A stretch of DNA of 64,000 nucleotides from Leucobacter sp. cx-42 (lineage in GTDB: Bacteria > Actinomycetota > Actinomycetes > Actinomycetales > Microbacteriaceae), in contig NZ_JACVMU010000001.1 in assembly GCF_014529985.1 (NCBI RefSeq), positions 372,001-436,000 of the forward strand, given 5' to 3'. The translations under genes and the position numbers were made by a program. The stretch's first letter is position 1. Every line of letters begins with the position of its first letter. The notes under the pieces are model-generated. The model was not told where the DNA came from and searched no databases. It saw only the letters and a program-made list of their open reading frames with translations. Below are positions 8,333 to 17,525 of the stretch, one piece after another.

Positions 8333-9769
8333 ATGACTCAGTCCCCGATGCGGCGCCGAATTACACGTATTTCGGCACAGGCTCGCTCGGCGGTGTACGC
8401 GACCCTCAGCGCACTGTTCTCACACCCGGCTCCGTATCGCACGGCGAATCTGCCATCGTCACAGCGTGAACCGCGTCGTTCACACACGGCTGCCACTGTC
8501 TTTTGGGCTGTCACCGCTGCTCTGGCCGTGTTTGTGATTGTTGCCGCGTTCGTAGGCTTCGGCTTGGTCACCCTCATCGTTCTCGTCATTGCTGCAATCG
8601 TTCTTGCTGGTTCGATGCTCGCGGTGCGCCGCGCGAACCGCGCCTGGCGTACCGCTTCTGATGCGCATTTTGCCACCGGAACGAACGAGCTCCGGGCTCA
8701 CAAGCCGCAGTTCCTCGTGCACTTCGACGGCTCGCGTGAAGCGGTCTACCAGCTCGAGATGTGGCTGCCGTATTTGGCGCAGATTGCGCTCCCCTACGCC
8801 GTGATTGTTCGCCGCGCCGAGTCCTTCGATTGTGTCGCCAGCGCGGTGCAGGGCGCACCCGTGCTGCTCGCGGAAGATGCACTCGACGCTGAACAGCTCC
8901 TTGTCTCCTCGGCAACGAGCGTCTTTTACGTGAACCTCGCTGACCGCAATAACCAGATCACCCGCTTCGAACATCTGCAGCACATCCAGCTCGGCCACGG
9001 TGACAGCGATAAGGGTTCGAGTGCCACGCGCACCTTCCGCCTGTTCGACCGCGTGTATCTCGCTGGCCAGGCCGGTGTCGATCGATTCGCAGAGCATGGC
9101 GTGCGGATCGACCAGAACGCCATCGCGATCGTCGGTCGCCCGCAGGTGTCCGGCATCGAGCAGAGCGATCAGCCTGTCTCCAGCAAGCAGCAACCGACAT
9201 TGCTCTACGCCCCGACCTGGCGCGGAGATTTCGAGGCAACTTCGCACACCTCACTCCCCTACGCGGCTGACCTCATCAGTCTGGCGCTGGAACATGGCTG
9301 TCGCGTTGTCTTCCGCCCACATCCGTACACCTGGCGGTACCCATCGACTGCCGATGCAGCTGCAGAGATTGACCGTCGCCTCAGCGAGCACGCAGCCACC
9401 ACTGGAACCGACCACGTCTTCGGCCGCCGTGCCACGCACGAACTCTCGATCAAAGAGTGCTTCAACCTCAGCGATGCGATGATCTCTGACGTTTCGGCAG
9501 TCCTCTCGGACTACCTCTACTCAGGCAAGCCCCTCGGAGTTTTCATCCCGACAACCAGCGCTGGCGTGCAGAATGAGGACGGCTGCTACCTCTTCACGGA
9601 GGACGCTTCGTCCTGGGCCGCGCAGCTGGTCCGCCTGCTGAAGAGCGACCCCCTTCGCGGTGCGCGGATCGCGCTGCGCGATCACCGCCTCGGGAACGCT
9701 GCTGTCGCGCCACCAGAGCGGCTCTTTGTTGAAACCGCACGTGGGGATGTGCTTTCTACCAATGCTTAG
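8333..9769 (+). CDS. CDP-glycerol/CDP-polyol phosphotransferase family protein, membrane-anchored
   Basis: 478 residues. Two hydrophobic segments (about residues 50-90, VFWAVTAALAVFVIVAAF then VTLIVLVIAAIVLAGSML) precede a cytoplasmic domain with the TagB/TagF-type core. That core has LLYAPTWRGDF, VVFRPHPYTWRYP and SDAMISDVSAVLSDYLYSGKPLGVF, the last being the conserved D-S/T-S-D segment that binds the nucleotide polyol. It probably transfers glycerol- or ribitol-phosphate to a wall polymer. AAGGA 6 nt before the ATG at 8333 sets the start; an upstream ATG at 8282 lies inside the leader hairpin. It is transcribed opposite to the rest of the locus. Confidence 0.82.
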   Translation: MTQSPMRRRITRISAQARSAVYATLSALFSHPAPYRTANLPSSQREPRRSHTAATVFWAVTAALAVFVIVAAFVGFGLVTLIVLVIAAIVLAGSMLAVRRANRAWRTASDAHFATGTNELRAHKPQFLVHFDGSREAVYQLEMWLPYLAQIALPYAVIVRRAESFDCVASAVQGAPVLLAEDALDAEQLLVSSATSVFYVNLADRNNQITRFEHLQHIQLGHGDSDKGSSATRTFRLFDRVYLAGQAGVDRFAEHGVRIDQNAIAIVGRPQVSGIEQSDQPVSSKQQPTLLYAPTWRGDFEATSHTSLPYAADLISLALEHGCRVVFRPHPYTWRYPSTADAAAEIDRRLSEHAATTGTDHVFGRRATHELSIKECFNLSDAMISDVSAVLSDYLYSGKPLGVFIPTTSAGVQNEDGCYLFTEDASSWAAQLVRLLKSDPLRGARIALRDHRLGNAAVAPPERLFVETARGDVLSTNA

Positions 9770-9872
9770 GCGCTTTGCATACTTGCCACTTTGACTTGGA
9801 AATTCGGCCCGGACTTACTCAATAAAATGAGAGCCGTACGTAATGCCCTTCTTCATAGATAAGTGAACTCGC

Positions 9873-10588
9873 ATGGCAATCAAAGTAACGATGCCTGAGG
9901 CGCTCATGCATGAGCTCTACGATCGCAACATCCTTCCGAAGTTCAAAGCGCCCGTCACGATCGAAGAAAACGTCGGGATCTACGGCGGAGCGTACAAAGG
10001 CTTCCGGGCGGCCTCAAAAGCCAGGGGTTTGCTACAGTTGGCGCCTTTACGTACAGTTTTTCGGCTCTGCCGGAGCCACTAACCGTTGGTCGATACTGCT
10101 CCATTTCCACAGGTCTACGCTTCTTAGATTCGGCTCACCCGCTCGACACCTTGACGACTTCGGCAGCGATGTTCCGGCCAAATAATCATCTGTTTGCACG
10201 TACCGTCACACCGGCTACCCGAGAATTCGCGAAGGGTTTTTCTGTACAACCGGGCTCGTACCCCCAGATCGGTCATGACGTTTGGATCGGAGCGAACGTA
10301 ACCCTGTCTGCGGGAATTACAATTGGCACTGGTGCAGTGATTGCTTCAGGCGCCCTTGTCACCAAGGATGTAGCTCCCTATGAAATTGTGGGAGGCAATC
10401 CGGCAAAGCCAATTCGAAAGCGCTTCTCCGATTCCATGGTTGAAGATCTCCTCGCGTCGAAGTGGTGGGAGTACGAACCGTCGCAGCTATTCACAGAAGA
10501 TCCGCGCGACCTGTCTGCCGTTTTGGCGCGCATTGAGCGCGGCGAACTCGACCCCTACGTTCCCCGAACAATCACGCTAGGCGCCTAG
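9873..10588 (+). pseudogene. CatB-like O-acetyltransferase, frameshifted
   Basis: Codons from 9873 read MAIKVTMPEALMHELYDRNI and IEENVGIYGGAYKG, the start of a xenobiotic acetyltransferase-like left-handed beta-helix protein, then lose sense near 10005-10013. From 10013 another frame continues as LKSQGFATVGAFTYSFSALP and, further on, VGRYCSISTGLRFLDSAHPLD, then TTSAAMFRPNNHLF, HDVWIGANVTLSAGITIGTG and EIVGGNPAKPIRKRF to the stop at 10588. A single lost base (or two gained) explains the change. It is either a real inactivating mutation or a sequencing error. An intact form would O-acetylate a wall or capsule glycan. Confidence 0.75.
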
Positions 10589-10704
10589 CCGAGAGCTGTG
10601 CGACGCACCTCCTAGTCCACGCCACTGCAATATAGGCGAATCGGCAGGCTCAGGGCCTCGGATTTGTCTCCTGGGCGATTGATTCCAGGGGCAACCTGAG
10701 AAAT

Positions 10705-10750
10705 GAGAGGAGCGCTATCCACGGCAAAAGCTATGGACAGCGCACCTCTC
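10705..10750. terminator. Hairpin between convergent genes
   Basis: GAGAGGAGCGCTATCC (10705-10720) pairs with GGACAGCGCACCTCTC (10735-10750) with two mismatches and a 14-nt loop. It lies between the acetyltransferase remnant and the convergent 3.1-kb gene and probably ends transcription in one or both directions, although no long T-run follows. Confidence 0.6.
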
Positions 10751-10781
10751 TTGCACCGGGTGGAATCCGATTTAGAAGACG

Positions 10782-13700
10782 TTACAAATGCTTCTTTCGC
10801 CCGGCTAGCGCAGCTAGCGCCAGCTCAAAATTGGACAGGTCGTCCGCGAGGATTACCTCGTCAAACTTGGCATCGTCCAGCCGTCGCCGGTATTCCCGAT
10901 CACAAATGCGCAGGAGAGACGCATCCTCTTCAAGCCTTTTTCTTACCTCGTCAACGCTGAGTTTTTGGCCACGAACAAACTCGAAGAATGACTCTTGCTC
11001 TTCAGGAAGCATCTTGGGGCCGGAAATTGCGCTCGGAACTACCGCGAGCCTATATGCGTTTGCTTTCAGCCTCTCAACATCGGCTTTTGTCATGATCGAG
11101 TCTCGCGCAATCACCATAGTGATTTGACGGTCCTCGTTTTCGAGGGCTTCAAGCACTCGGTCAAGGAACGCCTTTGCATCGGCGGCCTTCTTGAAACGTG
11201 ATGCCCAGAACAGGGTAGTTGGTCGGTCATCGCGAGCTGAACGCACGAGTTCTGAATCCAATTGGTCTTTAAAGAAGAAGTCCACAACACGCTTCGTAGC
11301 TTGCCCATCTTCATGTGGAGCAAACCTAAGTTGGGCAGCCGCATACCGATCACCCTGCAAAGGCAAAACAGCGTTAGCCGCGCCTTGATCAAACGCCCGT
11401 ACCAGTTCAGAAGCTTCAGAGACTGCCGCTCGCAACTCTTCAAGGTTCATTGCAATCGAACCAGGCAATTCATCGACCCCAAGATAGAGTCCTCGAGCCG
11501 ATTGGTACTCCTCAATGTCATAGAGGTACTGCACAATTGGCTTCCCCGTAGGCAAGAAGTCGAAGAAAATGCTCGAATAGTCGGTAATCAATACGTCGAC
11601 GACAGAAAGCAGCTCATTTGTACTGATGCTCTGCGGGGGCACCAAAATCTCCCCAAGTTGCCCACCGATGGCGTTAGAACCAAGCAAGCGTGTCACTCTG
11701 TGGTGGCCGCGGAAAAGAATCTCGGCGTCAACGTCAGCCAGCGCCGAAAGAGCGTTCGTCAGTTCGCTGTGGTCGCTAGACGTACCATCACCGTTCGAGC
11801 GCCATGTTGGAGCATAAAGAACGACTGGTCGTCTGCTCTGACTAGTACCGTCAACGGGTAATCCGATGAGTTTCCGAATCTCAGACTTTCTTGCTTCTTC
11901 AGTGTTCACTGTCACGTCCACACGGGGGTAGCCAGTTTCACCGATTACAGCAGTAGAAGCACCGACCGCAGAATACGCTGCCAGAATTTTTCCAGTCATA
12001 AAGGAGCAAGGCGTCACCAGGTGAGTTGCTTTGAAGAAGTTCTCAATCGTGGTAGGGGCACCAAACCTCGCGTTGTTTGTCTCCCGGCCAAGTGCCTTAT
12101 ACGGGACTCCGTGCCAAGTATTGAGAAAACGCTGGCCCTCTCGCCTCACAAAATATGAGGGCACACCAACATTGCGCACGATGTGTCCAGCCGTTGCAAG
12201 GTATTTCTGGAATTCAATGCTTCCTAGTCGCACAAAGATGACGTTGTCAGCTTCCTTATACCGCTCAGGGATCTCTACGTCCTTGCCAACAGACCAGACA
12301 TGAGTGAAATTCCCGTATTCAGGATGGGCATGCAAGTACTCGAAAATCGCCAAAGGATTGTCGTTAACCCGCTCGCCTGACATTGATTCATAGAACACGA
12401 CGGTGGGGTCCACGGGTTCTTCCATGCTGAACCGCAGGTACTCCTGCTCTCCGTTGCGGACGTCTTCCATCTGAGGAAAACCAGCGTACGCGAGGCGCAA
12501 TTTACGACGGGCCTTCAGCTGGTACTCCTTCGACGATGTACCGGCGAAGATAGGCAGCTCAGTCTTGAGTTCCCCCAATGAAAGCATCGCTTCTGCCGTT
12601 GTTCCGGTGACATCTTTGAAGGCGAAAAAGAGCCATTCATAAACGTTTTGGAGGAGTTTCTCGTCTTTCTTGACGCCTTTGTCGAGTGCCTTTTCTATGG
12701 CCGTTACCACTTCATCGGCACGCCATTTCCCATGTTCCAGGGCTCGATGACCATACCCAATTGATTGGTAAAAGTCTCGAATCTCGGGGTTCCATGCCAG
12801 GCCGACTGAAGGAATTTTCAAAGCATAAGACGCAATACTTGCATGCGCGCTAAATGAGATAACACCAGCGCACTGTTTCAGCTCGCCAAGCAACCCCTCT
12901 GGCGTGTTAATTACCACAGCTGCCATCGAGGGTGGGATGAGCTCGCCACGCACCATTGCTTCAAGAAATGCTTCATCCGCAACATGACCGGTCGTGAATA
13001 GACGCACTTCGTACCCACGGGCAGAAAGTGTAGAAATGGTCTTCAGCCAGAGTTGCCGCTGCTGATTCTCTGTAAAAGCAATGCCTTGCTCGTTGAAGAG
13101 ATTGGCACGAGCGACTAGCAGTCCGATTCTCTTTGGCTTTGTGGGCTTGACCTCGATGGAAGCCACAACAGGAGGCTCAGGCGCTGGGCTATGTACGACA
13201 TCTTGACCCATCATTTTCTTCAACTGGATCTTTACACGACTCTTGATACTCACTGGCACTGGTACCCGTCGCAAAACGCTTCGAGTAACCGAAAGCGGAG
13301 TGCGCTTCATCTCGGGAAGGGGTGCTACAGGCGCAGGTCGCTTTCGGAAAACCACATCTGTAAAGACTGTTGGATCGCTAGTCTTCACCGCAGAAAGTTG
13401 TGAGTCTTCGAGGTATTCATCCAACGACGCATCCTCTTCAAAGGTCGAGATGTGTCGGACACAGGGCAGGCTAAGCGCAGCCTTGAGCCGGACTAGGACC
13501 TCATTCGATTCATCAAAGCACGGCGCGCTAATGCCGAAGAGGATCACAGGCACATTTAGCTCGTTCGCGACTTCGAGCGTCTTCGCTGTGCGAAGCTCTA
13601 GGTCGTCGTCGATGCCGTCACGGCGCGATGCCCCGACGATAAGCACGACCTTGGCGCCGGAAACAGCGGTTCGAAGCCTCGCAAGCGTTGCGTCTTCAGA

Positions 13701-13883
13701 TGTTGTCGTTGCCGATGGGGGAACGATGTCGAATGACCGGGAATCGATCACAAATGTATCTTCGTGATAGTCGAGATTCTTCATCACGCCTGCAACAAGA
13801 GAGACCATGTTGGCTTCGACAAGCTGGTCGCCAACGTTGTCTGAATCACGGTTCGAGAGCAGCAGAATCTTAGTCTTCGACAT
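10782..13883 (-). CDS. Polysaccharide pyruvyltransferase-like domain fused to CDP-polyol phosphotransferase (TagF-type)
   Basis: 1033 residues. The first ~430 resemble the polysaccharide pyruvyl transferase family (MSKTKILLLSNRDSDNVGDQ at the start, then VPVILFGISAPCFD, and ISFSAHASIASYALKIPSVGL at the C-terminal end of the domain, quoted in parts: SAHASIASYALKIPSVGL). A linker of about 60 residues leads to a complete Glyphos_transf domain (about 500-870) with FLNTWHGVPYKALGRE, VVLYAPTWRSNGDG, EILFRGHHRV and DVLITDYSSIFFDFLPTGKP. A further ~160-residue tail is unassigned. Cytoplasmic or membrane-associated; it probably elongates a polyol-phosphate polymer and may add ketal-linked pyruvate. 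It is last in the minus-strand wall operon. Confidence 0.8.
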   Translation of the reverse strand: MSKTKILLLSNRDSDNVGDQLVEANMVSLVAGVMKNLDYHEDTFVIDSRSFDIVPPSATTTSEDATLARLRTAVSGAKVVLIVGASRRDGIDDDLELRTAKTLEVANELNVPVILFGISAPCFDESNEVLVRLKAALSLPCVRHISTFEEDASLDEYLEDSQLSAVKTSDPTVFTDVVFRKRPAPVAPLPEMKRTPLSVTRSVLRRVPVPVSIKSRVKIQLKKMMGQDVVHSPAPEPPVVASIEVKPTKPKRIGLLVARANLFNEQGIAFTENQQRQLWLKTISTLSARGYEVRLFTTGHVADEAFLEAMVRGELIPPSMAAVVINTPEGLLGELKQCAGVISFSAHASIASYALKIPSVGLAWNPEIRDFYQSIGYGHRALEHGKWRADEVVTAIEKALDKGVKKDEKLLQNVYEWLFFAFKDVTGTTAEAMLSLGELKTELPIFAGTSSKEYQLKARRKLRLAYAGFPQMEDVRNGEQEYLRFSMEEPVDPTVVFYESMSGERVNDNPLAIFEYLHAHPEYGNFTHVWSVGKDVEIPERYKEADNVIFVRLGSIEFQKYLATAGHIVRNVGVPSYFVRREGQRFLNTWHGVPYKALGRETNNARFGAPTTIENFFKATHLVTPCSFMTGKILAAYSAVGASTAVIGETGYPRVDVTVNTEEARKSEIRKLIGLPVDGTSQSRRPVVLYAPTWRSNGDGTSSDHSELTNALSALADVDAEILFRGHHRVTRLLGSNAIGGQLGEILVPPQSISTNELLSVVDVLITDYSSIFFDFLPTGKPIVQYLYDIEEYQSARGLYLGVDELPGSIAMNLEELRAAVSEASELVRAFDQGAANAVLPLQGDRYAAAQLRFAPHEDGQATKRVVDFFFKDQLDSELVRSARDDRPTTLFWASRFKKAADAKAFLDRVLEALENEDRQITMVIARDSIMTKADVERLKANAYRLAVVPSAISGPKMLPEEQESFFEFVRGQKLSVDEVRKRLEEDASLLRICDREYRRRLDDAKFDEVILADDLSNFELALAALAGRKKHL

Positions 13884-13927
13884 TATTTACTCCGTATAAC
13901 GCGCCAAATATCGGCGGTAAAAGTGTG

Positions 13928-13954
13928 TCGGGGTGATGCAAGACTTCACCCCGA
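13928..13954 (-). terminator. Stem-loop between the reductase/epimerase gene and the fusion gene
   Basis: TCGGGGTGA and TCACCCCGA form a perfect 9-bp stem with a 9-nt loop, 20 bp after the stop of the gene at 13975. It has no strong T-run, so it may be an intra-operon attenuator rather than a full terminator. Confidence 0.5.
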
Positions 13955-13974
13955 GCTTAAGCGAACTACGAGTT

Positions 13975-15048
13975 CTAGTTCGTAGCTTCCTCGAACGATT
14001 GAACCGCTCGGTTCACACCTTCTGCAAGACTAACCCGCGGTGACCAGCCAAGCGCGCTCAGGCGGCTCGAATCAAGACCGAGCGAAGCAACAGGCGAGAA
14101 CGAGCGGCTATCATCCGGATTCGCGAATTCAAGCTCGATGCCCTTAGCGGGACGTGCAGAAACGAAGATCTCCGCCAGCTGACGAATACTAATGTTGCCA
14201 GCGTTGTCTGCGACGTTGTACACGCTGTCGTCACCCTTGAGGTGCGCAGTGAACGTGCCCAGCGCGGCATCTGCAACATAGGTATAGGTACGTGTTGCTG
14301 CGCCTGCGCTCATCATTCGAATGTTGCGACCGAGAACGACGTCTGCCAAGAAGTCAGCCTGAACTCGGCCATCATCGAGCGCCATACCAGGACCATAAAT
14401 GTGCCCAAAGCGCAGCACGAGCGGGCGGATGCCGAATTCAGCCTGGTACGCAGCAAGCGCTGTCTCAGCGACGCGCTTGCCCTCTGAATAGGCTGCACGA
14501 GGAGCAAAGTGACCGAGAACACCCTGCGCATCCTCAGCGATCAGGTCAGTGCCGGAAACTGCGCCGTACACCTCGGAAGAAGACAGGAGAACGAACGATC
14601 CGCCCCCACCAGCGACCTGTGCGTCGAGCAGATTGATCGTACCGAGCACGTTTGCTTTCAGCGTCGTCGTCGGCGACTGGTTGTGCAGCGCCGGACGAGC
14701 GGGCGATGCCCCATGGAACACCGTCTCGAAGCTGCCAGCAGGCAAGGATTCTGCGTCACTCACATCACCCACGGCGAGTTCAAACGCAGGGTTCGAAAGT
14801 GCGGCACCGAAACGTGACTCTGCCTTCGCGCGGTTACGCACGAGACCCACGACAGTGAGCCCAAGGTCATGCAACTCATTCGCAGCGAGGAGCGCGCCCA
14901 CAATGTACATCGGGATCATGCCAGATGCGCCGGTCACGAGGATGCGGTGACCGCGGTATTTCTCCCAGGGAAGTTCCGCCGAAGCGATCGCACGTGCGTC
15001 CTCCTGGAATACCGGAGAATCGAAAACTACGATGTCGTTACTCTGCAC
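13975..15048 (-). CDS. NAD-dependent epimerase/dehydratase (extended SDR) of the wall-polymer locus
   Basis: 357 residues with the nucleotide motif VTGASGMIPMYIVGALL near residue 37, LLSSSEVYG and the catalytic YSEGK (Tyr-x-x-x-Lys, about 190), plus the GHIYGPGM substrate loop. This resembles UDP-glucuronate decarboxylase / dTDP-glucose dehydratase-type SDRs. Its start overlaps the end of the cytidylyltransferase gene by 11 bp, so translation is coupled. In such pairs the SDR may supply a reduced polyol phosphate or a sugar nucleotide for the polymer; the exact reaction is inferred from context only. Confidence 0.82.
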   Translation of the reverse strand: MQSNDIVVFDSPVFQEDARAIASAELPWEKYRGHRILVTGASGMIPMYIVGALLAANELHDLGLTVVGLVRNRAKAESRFGAALSNPAFELAVGDVSDAESLPAGSFETVFHGASPARPALHNQSPTTTLKANVLGTINLLDAQVAGGGGSFVLLSSSEVYGAVSGTDLIAEDAQGVLGHFAPRAAYSEGKRVAETALAAYQAEFGIRPLVLRFGHIYGPGMALDDGRVQADFLADVVLGRNIRMMSAGAATRTYTYVADAALGTFTAHLKGDDSVYNVADNAGNISIRQLAEIFVSARPAKGIELEFANPDDSRSFSPVASLGLDSSRLSALGWSPRVSLAEGVNRAVQSFEEATN

Positions 15049-15760
15049 CGAATGCCTCCCGGTCTTCTGCGAGGGTCATGAACGTGCGGCAGATGTAGTA
15101 ATCCGAGGCAGTCGTAATCTTGATGTTTGTTCGGGGACCCTCAACGCGGTGCAGGGTGCGACCGTAATGACGCATGAGTGAGCAGGAGTCGATCGAATCG
15201 TATTCTCCGTCGGCAACGGCCTGGTCGTATACGCCAAGCACATCGCCCGCGAGGAAGCTCTGCGGAGCCTGTGCGGTCCACAGCGGGTCACGAGGGATAA
15301 CCTCGCCAATGCCTTCGCCATCAGCGACGACAACCGTCTCGGTCATCTTCGTGCAAGTGATTGCAGAGCCATGCTGCTTGACCGCCTGAATGTTGTTAGA
15401 CACGAGGTCCGCATCAATCAATGGACGCACACCATCGTGGATAAGCACTACCGCATCATCACCTTCATCTGCGACGACGGCGCGAAGCGCCTTGTGGCGT
15501 GACTCCTGGCCGGTCGCACCACCATCAACGATCCAGCGAACCTTGTGGAGCTCATAGCGCGCCACGATGCGTTCAAAGTGCTCCCGCCATTCGGGGAGAA
15601 TCGAAACCGCGATGCCGTCAATCTCAGGGTGACGTTCAAATACCTCAAGCGTGTGCACGATAACGGGACGACCGTGAATCTCGAGGAACTGCTTCGGGCG
15701 GGTGCTCGTCTTCATGCGCGAGCCAACTCCGCCGGCAAACACTACTGCGATGTTGGACAT
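15038..15760 (-). CDS. tarI: IspD/TarI family cytidylyltransferase (probable D-ribitol-5-phosphate cytidylyltransferase)
   Basis: 240 residues. The CTP-binding signature AVVFAGGVGSRMKTSTRPKQF opens the protein (shown in part: GGVGSRM...RPKQF), followed by VLIHDGVRPLI, TVVVADGEGIGEVIPRD and NIKITTASDYYICRTFM. It would form CDP-ribitol (TarI) or CDP-methylerythritol (IspD); the surrounding phosphotransferases favour TarI. It lies 3 bp after the upstream phosphotransferase gene and overlaps the SDR downstream, as part of a translationally coupled minus-strand operon. Moderate certainty on the substrate, high on the family. Confidence 0.82.
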   Translation of the reverse strand: MSNIAVVFAGGVGSRMKTSTRPKQFLEIHGRPVIVHTLEVFERHPEIDGIAVSILPEWREHFERIVARYELHKVRWIVDGGATGQESRHKALRAVVADEGDDAVVLIHDGVRPLIDADLVSNNIQAVKQHGSAITCTKMTETVVVADGEGIGEVIPRDPLWTAQAPQSFLAGDVLGVYDQAVADGEYDSIDSCSLMRHYGRTLHRVEGPRTNIKITTASDYYICRTFMTLAEDREAFGAE

Positions 15761-15763
15761 GTT

Positions 15764-17386
15764 TTACGCCGCCTTGGTGGTCTTGGGGTCGGACAGGATC
15801 AACTGATCGATTACGCGGTCAGAGTTGTTCGTATCGATGTGATCGAAGTTCTCTGCGAGGAACGCCTCAGTCTTTTCAGTCGAGAGGTTGGGTTCACGGA
15901 TCAGTTCGAGCAATTCAGTGAAGTTCGAAGCGATGGGGCCGGGAGCTACTTCGTGGTAGTCACGGTGCATACCGCGAGTCGCCGAATATACGTCGAGATC
16001 GTATGCAAAGAAGAGCATCGGGCGACGAAGCAGAGAGTACTCGTAGATGATCGAAGAGTAATCCGTGATCATGACATCTGACAGCAACAACAGGTCGTTC
16101 GTGTCGGGGAAGGCCGACACATCGATCAAGCGATCACGCAAGTGATCGGGGATCGGGGCCGGTTCGACGACAAAATGATGCTGTCGGAACAGCACGACGC
16201 TGTCTTCGCCACATGCCTCGTACAGCGCTTCGAAATCGATCTTCTCGTAGGGGTAGTGCGCATCGGGTGCGCCCTGTCCACGGAAGGTCGGCGCAAAGAG
16301 GATCGTGCGCTTTCCGACTGCGTTCGGGTAATCCCGTTCGAAGCCCGGACGAACCTCATCGACGCGCCCCTCACGGAGGAACTGATCGATACGGGGCAGA
16401 CCGGTTGCGATGACTGCTTCACGTTCGATACCGAACGCCTCGGCATACACATCGCGAAGGTGCTGTGAGCCAGCAATTGCGTAGCTGTAGAGCCGATGCG
16501 AGTTTGAGAGATGCGGCGAACCGTACTGGCCGAATCGACTGTAGCCAATCGACTTAAAGCCGCTGCCAGCATGCCAAAGCTGAATGACACGCTGCTTCGA
16601 GGTGTCCGAAAGGTCCTGCAGAATCGGGAAGTAGTCGTCAATCAAGACGATGTCTGCTCGACCGAGTTCCCAGCCAAGACGGAACGCCGAAGAACGCGAC
16701 GTCGTGTGTACCGTGCGGAACGAGTAGTTGAACTCGAACTGTGCGTCGAGACCACGCTCCACCATGCGGTCATGGACAGCCTTCAGGTTGCCCTGCATAT
16801 TCGGTCGAGCTTCAGAGGCAAAAAGAATGCGGGGCTTATCGCCCTTCTTGCTATTCAGACCTGCACGGAAAACCGCGCGCAGCGCGGCTCGCTTCGTCTT
16901 ATTCCAGTCTTTGCGACGGCGACCAAGACGTTTCTGGATCCAGCTTCGCTTCACACCGTTGCCCGAACGACCAAACGCGTAAGTACGCATCAAGAAGTCG
17001 GGAGCGGTCTCATCGTCCGCAACACCAAAGGTCACTGTGTATGACGAGTGATTGTTGTTGTACACGAACGCTCGTGAACGATCCGGAAGCTCCTCAACTC
17101 GCTTCAGATCGAAGCGAGCCGGAATCACCTCGCCATCGATATGAGCGCAGATCTGCCACGTACCATTCGGAATCTGACGGCGGTCATTGAACTGGGTCAC
17201 ATTGAGGAATAGTTCGTACTTACCATCGCCTACGCGCTGGGCGGGAACGGGAAGCTCCTCCGTCACTTCAGTCTGATCCGCGCGGCACAGGAAGAAAACG
17301 GGATCTGCCTTACCTGAGGCATTCACTTCGAGTGTGAGATTCACCCGCTCCCAGCGGATTTCAACGACTTCAAAGCGTTCACCCAT
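15764..17386 (-). CDS. CDP-glycerol/ribitol glycerophosphotransferase family protein (TagF/TarL-like)
   Basis: 540 residues. An N-terminal beta-rich region (about 1-115) resembles the TarS/TagF accessory domain. The catalytic Glyphos_transf domain follows (about 170-530) with RILFASEARPNMQGN, IQLWHAGSGFKSIGYS, ILFAPTFRGQGAP, VVLFRQHHFVV and DVMITDYSSIIYEYSLLRRP. It would polymerise or attach polyol-phosphate units using a CDP-polyol made with the adjacent TarI. The ATG at 17386 is preferred because AGGGG lies 11 nt upstream; a GTG four codons further out (17398) is the alternative. Confidence 0.85.
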   Translation of the reverse strand: MGERFEVVEIRWERVNLTLEVNASGKADPVFFLCRADQTEVTEELPVPAQRVGDGKYELFLNVTQFNDRRQIPNGTWQICAHIDGEVIPARFDLKRVEELPDRSRAFVYNNNHSSYTVTFGVADDETAPDFLMRTYAFGRSGNGVKRSWIQKRLGRRRKDWNKTKRAALRAVFRAGLNSKKGDKPRILFASEARPNMQGNLKAVHDRMVERGLDAQFEFNYSFRTVHTTSRSSAFRLGWELGRADIVLIDDYFPILQDLSDTSKQRVIQLWHAGSGFKSIGYSRFGQYGSPHLSNSHRLYSYAIAGSQHLRDVYAEAFGIEREAVIATGLPRIDQFLREGRVDEVRPGFERDYPNAVGKRTILFAPTFRGQGAPDAHYPYEKIDFEALYEACGEDSVVLFRQHHFVVEPAPIPDHLRDRLIDVSAFPDTNDLLLLSDVMITDYSSIIYEYSLLRRPMLFFAYDLDVYSATRGMHRDYHEVAPGPIASNFTELLELIREPNLSTEKTEAFLAENFDHIDTNNSDRVIDQLILSDPKTTKAA

Positions 17387-17408
17387 GTGTACGTACACCC
17401 CTGCTTCA

Positions 17409-17439
17409 CTTCAGAACCAGATTCTTGCAAGTTCTGAAG
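17409..17439. promoter_or_regulatory. Perfect inverted repeat in the leader of the TagF-like gene
   Basis: CTTCAGAAC and GTTCTGAAG (9 bp) flank a 13-nt loop, 22 bp upstream of the start codon. It may be the terminator of the SGNH gene, an mRNA leader structure or an operator; the sequence alone does not decide. Confidence 0.4.
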
Positions 17440-17525
17440 CTCTCAATAACTAGAAAAAATCTACATCAGCCTACCACTGGCGACTCACAGCCCCCAGAGC
17501 GAGGCTGCGTTACCTGCAGCAAACC

